From contig NC_082413.1 of the NCBI RefSeq assembly GCF_004011695.2, forward strand, positions 558,001 to 622,000: DNA of 64,000 nt. Reading direction: 5' to 3'. Of the stretch, positions 58,288 through 64,000 are shown in pieces (position 1 is the stretch's first letter; each line of letters begins with the position of its first letter). The stretch is from Ascochyta rabiei (taxonomy: Eukaryota; Ascomycota; Dothideomycetes; Pleosporales; Didymellaceae). The position numbers and the translations under genes are program-made. The notes beneath the pieces are model-generated. The model was not told the origin of the DNA and ran no database searches. It saw nothing but the letters and a program-made list of their open reading frames with translations.

Positions 58288-59257
58288 TATGAGTCCCAAG
58301 TCACGATCATAGCAAGCCACTTTTAATCAACGATTTGACCGAGCAAGCGGCTTATTTACAACAGCCATCTTGCCTGCTCGTAATCGCCAACGCTGCAAGA
58401 CCACGGTTACTTCTGTTGCCGCCATGCCGACCCAAATATGCATGACATGCATCCTAAGTGTTTGGGGCCTGAAAATTATCCGTGCGCCAAGCCTCAAAAT
58501 CATACGCAGTCGATGGGAAAGCGATATCTTACCGCATTCAGTATTTAGAAGCAGCGCTGGTGCAAATGGTGGCGCATCTCTGCAGGGGCAAGCCTTGTGT
58601 TTGGCGCCGGGCGGACCGCTGCACAGGCACATGCAGCGGATGTGCTTTCACAAATCGAAATTAATGATTGTTCAGCTTCGAGTTAGGTACTTCCGAAGAC
58701 ACTCGACTTGTGTCGTGGAACACCAGCTGTTCAGCGCGTGCAGTCGGACAGTTAAGATCCAAGCAACAATTGTTATTAGGTGACTAAGTTCCACACGCAA
58801 CCGCAACACCAAATCTAGAAGCAACGATCGGAGGCCCATGCAACCAATCGCTGTAGCTGACAGGACACTCCTAACGTATTATCATCGGGGCTTTGAACTG
58901 GGCGCCAAAGATGAAGGACTCGCTGGGCAGGCTCAGTCGCTCGAAGCACAGAAGTCCGAATCTTGAAACACGCATCAACCAGCTTGCAGCCAATCAGGGC
59001 GTAGAATTTTGAAACAATCCTTCCCCGAACTTGACCAAACCCTGCAGGGGTGCCGAGGCTCCTTCTCCACGCGGGCATCAATCTCCAAATCGACCCATCG
59101 ATGCAAACACTCAGCCACGAGGTCTTATAGACTGCAAGGCCCACTTCACCATGGCTCCTTCATTCACATTCGGTCCTTTGCCTCGTCAAGGCACGTTCGC
59201 TCGTTACTCGTCTCCTTCGTGTTTTCTACTTCGTTTCTTACTTTTAGCATTTGCAAT
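58288..59257. other. Intergenic, GH76 promoter side
   Basis: About 970 bp between the oxygenase remnant and the GH76 gene. The frame of the GH76 gene runs back to about 59009 but without an ATG that suits a signal peptide, so I treat this as leader. No gene seen. Confidence 0.55.
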
Positions 59258-61159
59258 ATGAAGTTCTTCGCTACCATTGGAGCTGTGCTCCTTCCTTTTA
59301 TTGCGTCGACCGCCCGTGGCATAGAATTCGACCCCGAAGATGAGGCTTCTATCAAGGCCGCAGCGCGCACATATGCGTATGGGTTGATGGAGCTATACAA
59401 GAACAATGCTACTGGAACACCGACGCAAGACATCGGCATATGGCCGCAACCGCACTACTGGTGGGAAGGCGGGGCATCATGGGGGGGTCTGATTGAATAC
59501 ACTCAGTTTTCTGGCGATAACTCGCACGTAGAGACGCTCCAGCAAGCGTTGACTGCCAACTACGGCCCGAACAATGACTTCATTCTGACCTACCGCAAGA
59601 GCCAGACCGGCAACGATGACCAGGCCTTCTGGGCGCTCGCAGTCATGTCAGCACTCGAGTACCAGTTCCCAGACGCCGACTCGGCCCCTGCCGATTACCT
59701 CGAGGTTGCTGTGAATGCTTTCAACAACATCGTAGGACGATGGGACACAACCACCTGTGACGGAGGCTTGAAGTGGCAGATCTACCCCGAGAATGCATAC
59801 GGCTACAACTACAAGAACTCCATCTCCAACGGATGCGCTTTTGCTCTCGGTGCGCGCCTTGCTCGATACACTGGCAATCAGACATATGCAGACTGGGCGG
59901 AGAAGATCTACGACTGGACAAAGTCAGTGGGATTGATCACTGACATCTACGAGGTCTTTGACGGCACTGACGACAAAACAAACTGTGCGAGTGTGGCTGA
60001 CAAGACGCAATGGACCTACAACAACGCCATGTTCCTGCACGGTTCTGCTTTCATGTACGACGTCACCAACGGTGCAAGTGTGTGGAAGGAGCGCACATCT
60101 GGCTTCCTGAAGCACGCTGAGCTTTTGTTCTTTAGCGCAGTCAAAAAGGACAACATCATGTACGAGTGGGCCTGCGAGACTGGAGAGTCTGGCCGAACCT
60201 GCAACCTCGACCAGCAGTCTTTCAAGGCTTACCTTTCCCGGTTCATGGCTAAGACCGCGGCTGTTGCGCCTTTCACGAAGGGCACAATCACCAAATACCT
60301 CACAGCGTCCGCAGTCGGAGCTGCAAAGTCGTGCTCCGGTGGAGACGACAAGGTGACTTGCGGTTCCAAGTGGTACACTGGCAGCTGGGACGGCACATCT
60401 GGTGTTGGCCAGCAGCTTGCAGCTTTGGAGGTCACCCACGCACTTTTGTCGTTGAAGCAGAACATTGTACCAGTCAAGAACAGCAGTCCTAAGCCGAAGT
60501 CAACGACAACCGCTGCGCCAAAGCCCAGCTCGACACCTGCCGCGAAACCTACCACAGCTTTTAGCAGCAAGCCAGCCGAATCGACCAGGGCAGTCCAATC
60601 CAGCCAGACTCTACTATCGAGCAAAGCTGTTCCTATTGTTTCTTCTGCGGCTGAAAGTGCGTATGCACCACCAAAGTCGACTGAGGCTGCGCCTGTCAAC
60701 AGCACTGCTTCATCGACCAAGAACATCATCTCAACTTCTGCTGTCGTGGTACATCCATCTGCCTCTTCAGTTGCATCCACAGTTGTCTCCTCGATCAAGT
60801 CTGCTCCTGCCGCAGCCATTCCAACGGAGAAGCCTGCTGGTCAAGCAGGCGATGTCAAATCCCCCGCTGGTGTTAACACTACCTGCACACCCAGCACCAC
60901 CGTCACCATTTACGTTCCGCCAGTTACGTCGGCACCCGAGGTTCCATCGGTAGCGACGACTGTTACGCCTGTAGTGCCACCGGTTCTGACTACGCTTGCG
61001 CCCGTGGCACCAACTGCTAATAGCAGCGTGCCTGCTAATGGCAGTGTACCGAGCCCATCTGCACCGGTGGAGTTTGAGGGTGCTGCGTCGAGTTTCAAGG
61101 TCATGAGCGGGTCCATCCTAGGTGCTATCACCATTGCCATGGTGGCTGGGCTATTGTAA
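59258..61159 (+). CDS. GPI-anchored GH76 mannan endo-1,6-alpha-mannosidase (DCW1/DFG5 type)
   Basis: Cell-wall enzyme that acts on alpha-1,6-mannan and is thought to cross-link GPI-mannoproteins to wall glucan. A single exon encodes 633 aa from the ATG of MKFFATIGAVLLPFIASTARG, a clear signal peptide. The GH76 domain covers about 24-460; the catalytic Asp pair is D120-D121 in QTGNDDQAFWALAVMSA. Other family blocks: WWEGGASWGG, DGGLKWQIYPEN, YNNAMFLHGSAFMYD and SWDGTSGVGQQLAALE. From about 480 to 605 the protein is a Ser/Thr/Pro-rich stalk, probably O-mannosylated. The C-terminal hydrophobic stretch (GSILGAITIAMVAGLL) preceded by small residues fits a GPI attachment signal. Confidence 0.93.
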   Translation: MKFFATIGAVLLPFIASTARGIEFDPEDEASIKAAARTYAYGLMELYKNNATGTPTQDIGIWPQPHYWWEGGASWGGLIEYTQFSGDNSHVETLQQALTANYGPNNDFILTYRKSQTGNDDQAFWALAVMSALEYQFPDADSAPADYLEVAVNAFNNIVGRWDTTTCDGGLKWQIYPENAYGYNYKNSISNGCAFALGARLARYTGNQTYADWAEKIYDWTKSVGLITDIYEVFDGTDDKTNCASVADKTQWTYNNAMFLHGSAFMYDVTNGASVWKERTSGFLKHAELLFFSAVKKDNIMYEWACETGESGRTCNLDQQSFKAYLSRFMAKTAAVAPFTKGTITKYLTASAVGAAKSCSGGDDKVTCGSKWYTGSWDGTSGVGQQLAALEVTHALLSLKQNIVPVKNSSPKPKSTTTAAPKPSSTPAAKPTTAFSSKPAESTRAVQSSQTLLSSKAVPIVSSAAESAYAPPKSTEAAPVNSTASSTKNIISTSAVVVHPSASSVASTVVSSIKSAPAAAIPTEKPAGQAGDVKSPAGVNTTCTPSTTVTIYVPPVTSAPEVPSVATTVTPVVPPVLTTLAPVAPTANSSVPANGSVPSPSAPVEFEGAASSFKVMSGSILGAITIAMVAGLL

Positions 61160-62008
61160 AGAGTACGTTTGTTGTCGTATTCGTTTCTCTTCTTCGTAGT
61201 CCCTCTGGGCATTTATTCGGTTGCACATATACCCTTTATATCAAGGCTTAGCCGAGATTCAGCCGTACCATGGTTCACAGATAGTTCGCGAAGAATAGCA
61301 TACTCTGTGACGTTTGCGGCTTGTTCTCACGGTGCAAAAACCATCTTCGTGCTCAGGGTCCAGTCCCGTTCATGCAGGTAGTTAACATGGAGATGACAGA
61401 AGAGTCCAAATCACGCTCTCGTCTGCGGACATTGTGCTTTGGGATCGATGTTGATCAGCCGCCTTGATTTGCGAATTGGATTGGCAGCTGCCCCGCCCCG
61501 CCATCCACGTTGACGTTAGGTTCTCAACGTTAAACACCTCTTGCCCGCAGCGGCCCGTCTGCACCTCCAGAGTCCACATATCCGGGCTCAACAACAGCCC
61601 ATAGCGCATCCTACACGCGCGCACAGCCGCTTGGTTCTCCTCAGCAAAGCACCGTTCACCCGAGATTCGGCTATCGCAGGTAGACGTCGTGAGAGAAACA
61701 TGGCAGCCTGATGCGCACTGCTTCTTCGTGCACGCGACCGACGTACACTACTCGATACAACCTTCTTCAGATAGTGACAAGTGAAGGTGCACATATTCCA
61801 GAGACTCGGAGGCGACGACAGCTTACATGTGCCAGGCCGCACGAGTCCACCGTGTCCCCACTGTTCCTCTGCACGTCCGCTGCGATTCTCGAGCGCATCT
61901 CGCAAACCTCGTGCCATCACGTCACCCCACAATCGCTACCCACGCACTTTTACCGCCGCATACATACCGCCACACTAGCTCCACAGCCTACGAGGCTGCA
62001 TCGTGACC
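61160..62008. other. Intergenic, GPAT promoter
   Basis: About 850 bp between two plus-strand genes. It should hold the acyltransferase promoter; the final 60 bases before the ATG are C/A-rich. No gene seen. Confidence 0.55.
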
Positions 62009-64000
62009 ATGGCGAACCAGGCGAAGGGCAAAAAGCCCATTGCGGTCATGAACAAATACGTCTACGATGGCTTCCTCTGGACTTTCTCCATACTGGTCGA
62101 GCTCTTCTTCCGCGAAGTGCACCCTAGGAGCAGCTGGAAGGTGCCCAAGGATGGTCCCGTCATTTTCGTGTGCGCGCCGCACGCCAACCAGGTACGTCCA
62201 CGAGCGCGACTTGTGCAGCGCTGCAGCAGAGAGCTAACAAATCGCAGTTTGTCGACCCTCTGATGTTGATGCGCGTAGTCAAGAAAGAGTCAGACCGCCG
62301 AATTCAGTTTCTGATCGCCGACAAGTCCATGAAGAGAAAATTCATCGGCGCCATGGCTGGTTTGACGGGCGTGGTGCCTGTGGGAAGAGCCATGGATGCG
62401 ACAAAACCTGCAAAGGGCAAAATCTACCTCCCGGATCCCATCAACGACCCGTGCCTAATTCGCGGTGTCGACACAAACTTCGAGGATCCGCTGTTCATGG
62501 TCGGCGGCTCGCTAGTGCTGCCAAAGGTCGACAACAAGGCGGCTACGGCAGAGATATTGGAGATCAAGGGCCCTGAAGAGATCAGACTGAAGCGTGGCTT
62601 CAAAGGCGGCGTTGCCATGCAGCAGCTGACTGGAAGAAACGACATGACCAAGGATGGCACTTTCATTGATGGCGCTTCCGCCAAGAAAGGCGTAGCAGAT
62701 GGGTTCGAGGGCATCAACTTCCTCGTTGCGCCAAAGCTTGATCAGACGGAGGTTTACGACGCTGTCCACACGGTGCTCCACCACGGTGGAACTATAGGTA
62801 TCTTCCCTGAGGGTGGCAGTCACGACCGGACTGACCTGCTGCCTCTGAAGGGTGAGTTGAAACCCTCCTTGGAATTGTATGTGTGCTAACCCCTGATAGC
62901 CGGTGTCGCCATTATGGCTCTGGGTACGGTAGCGTCGAAACCGGACTGCAACTTGAAAATCATTCCCGTTGGCATGAACTATTTTCATGCCCACAAGTTC
63001 CGCTCAAGGGCGGTTATCGAATTCGGCACTCCAGTTGACATTCCACCTGAGCTCGCACAGAAGTTCGAAGGACCAGGCAGGCGTGACGCTATTGGCGAAA
63101 TGCTTGAGTCTGTCCGTCAAGCTCTTATTTCAGTTACTGTTACAACACCCGACTACGAAACACTGCAAGTCATCCAGGCCGTTCGCCGCTTATACAACTC
63201 CAAGGGCGCCAAGCTCCCACTGCCAAGAATCGTCGAGTTGAACCGACGACTCGTCAAGGGATATGAACGCTACAAGGACGACCCACGCATCGTCGAGCTC
63301 AGGAAAGAAGTGGTTTCCTATAATGCTAAGCTCAGGGCTGTCGGACTCCGAGACCACCAGGTACAGTACGCCAAGATGCACCCGCTGAAAGCCTTCTTCA
63401 CATTCTGGTACCGCCTTAGCAAGCTGCTTATCTTGACCCTGTTCGTCTTGCCTGGCACCATGCTGTTCGGTCTAGTCTTCATTGCAACCAAGATGATCTC
63501 CATCAAGAAGGCACAGGAAGCACTTGCTGCTTCGAATGTCAAAGTACAGGCTCGAGATGTCATGGCTACCTGGAAACTCCTCGTTGCAATGGCCGTAGCT
63601 CCCACAGTATATATGTGGTACATCGGTCTCGGTCTTTTCTGGTATTCGCGCAACAACTGCAATGGCTACCTCCCTCCAGGAATCCAAAAGCGCTACCTAG
63701 TCATTATACAAGCCATCATCTACCCAACAGTAACCTATGCCGCACTCCGCTTCGGCGAGGTCGCAATGGATATATTCAAATCGCTGGGTCCCCTGTGGAA
63801 AATGATGAACCCGTTCTCATCGACCGAACTCGTCAAAATCCAACAACGCCGCGAAAACCTCGCTCACCGCGTCAATGAACTCATCAACGAGCTCGGTCCT
63901 GAAATGTTCGACGACTTCTATAGCAAACGGATCATCCAGGACCCTTTCATCGCCGAAGAAGAAGTAGAGGCAGAAACGCCCCTTACACCGTCCCGCAAAA
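62009..64000 (+). CDS. Glycerol-3-phosphate O-acyltransferase (SCT1/GPT2 type), 3' truncated by window
   Basis: ER enzyme that acylates glycerol-3-phosphate (and DHAP) in the first step of phospholipid and triacylglycerol synthesis. Exons seen: 62009-62191, 62248-62851 and 62900 to the window end; the gene continues beyond. The start is MANQAKGKKPIAVMNKYVY. PlsC motifs: HANQFVD (H-x4-D), assembled across the first intron; GVVPVGR; and FPEGGSHDRTDLLPLK, cut by the second intron. A long insert between motifs II and III is typical of the fungal enzymes. Two to four membrane helices follow (WYRLSKLLILTLFVLPGTMLFGLVF; WKLLVAMAVAPTVYMWYIGL). The visible C-terminal part becomes acidic (EEEVEAETP), likely the start of the phosphorylated tail known in Sct1/Gpt2. 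At least 629 residues are visible. Confidence 0.93.

Noticed and set aside
59009..59257. Upstream extension of the GH76 frame
   Set aside because: The signal peptide begins at the ATG at 59258; the upstream residues look like translated leader.

Overview
The window is nuclear DNA of a filamentous ascomycete (Pezizomycotina). I lean towards Dothideomycetes, but that is an impression from gene content, not a measurement. The evidence is: many short introns (about 45-60 nt) with GT...AG borders and CTAAC/CTGAC branch sites; fungus-specific families (velvet regulator, Uds1 septation protein, PTH11-like receptor, GH76 wall enzyme, Ppo oxygenase remnant, fungal arylamine N-acetyltransferase); and conserved eukaryotic genes (CDC45, MYST acetyltransferase, eL6, complex I MWFE subunit, GPAT). 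Coordinates below are spliced models built by eye from reading frame, splice signals and family alignment from memory; no database search was possible.

Layout. 0.6-16.2 kb is housekeeping or regulatory: a SNF2 helicase (-), a PTH11-like membrane protein (+), CDC45 (-), an unrecognised coiled-coil protein (-) and, divergent from it across 361 bp, an HSPA12-like Hsp70 ATPase (+). 16.2-18.1 kb is gene-free. 18.1-19.1 kb is a velvet regulator, best matched to VosA (-). 19.1-23.8 kb is gene-poor. 23.8-27.3 kb is one complete Mutator-like element (MULE): 49-bp perfect terminal inverted repeats, a perfect 9-bp target-site duplication, and a two-exon transposase broken by 11 premature stops but no frameshift. 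It sits 95 bp beyond the stop codon of a cytochrome P450 (-).

30.4-42.5 kb is gene-dense: a SAS3-type acetyltransferase (-), complex I MWFE with a 4-nt microexon (+), arylamine N-acetyltransferase (-), a Uds1-domain coiled-coil protein (+), a CCDC124-like ribosome-associated protein (+) and an Fps1-like aquaglyceroporin (-). 42.5-45.2 kb has no convincing intact gene. 45.2-49.6 kb holds two secreted-protein genes on the same strand, an M28 aminopeptidase and a tyrosinase. Then follow an OB-fold-like orphan (-), an Apd1/Aim32-type Fe-S protein (+), ribosomal protein eL6 (-), a decayed Ppo-type fatty-acid oxygenase (+), a GPI-anchored GH76 mannanase/transglycosidase (+) and a glycerol-3-phosphate acyltransferase cut by the window end (+).

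The most notable items are the full MULE with its decay pattern, the Ppo pseudogene, the 4-nt microexon, and the divergent Hsp70-like/coiled-coil pair. I saw no CRISPR array, rRNA or tRNA gene, and nothing I can defend as a wholly new system.
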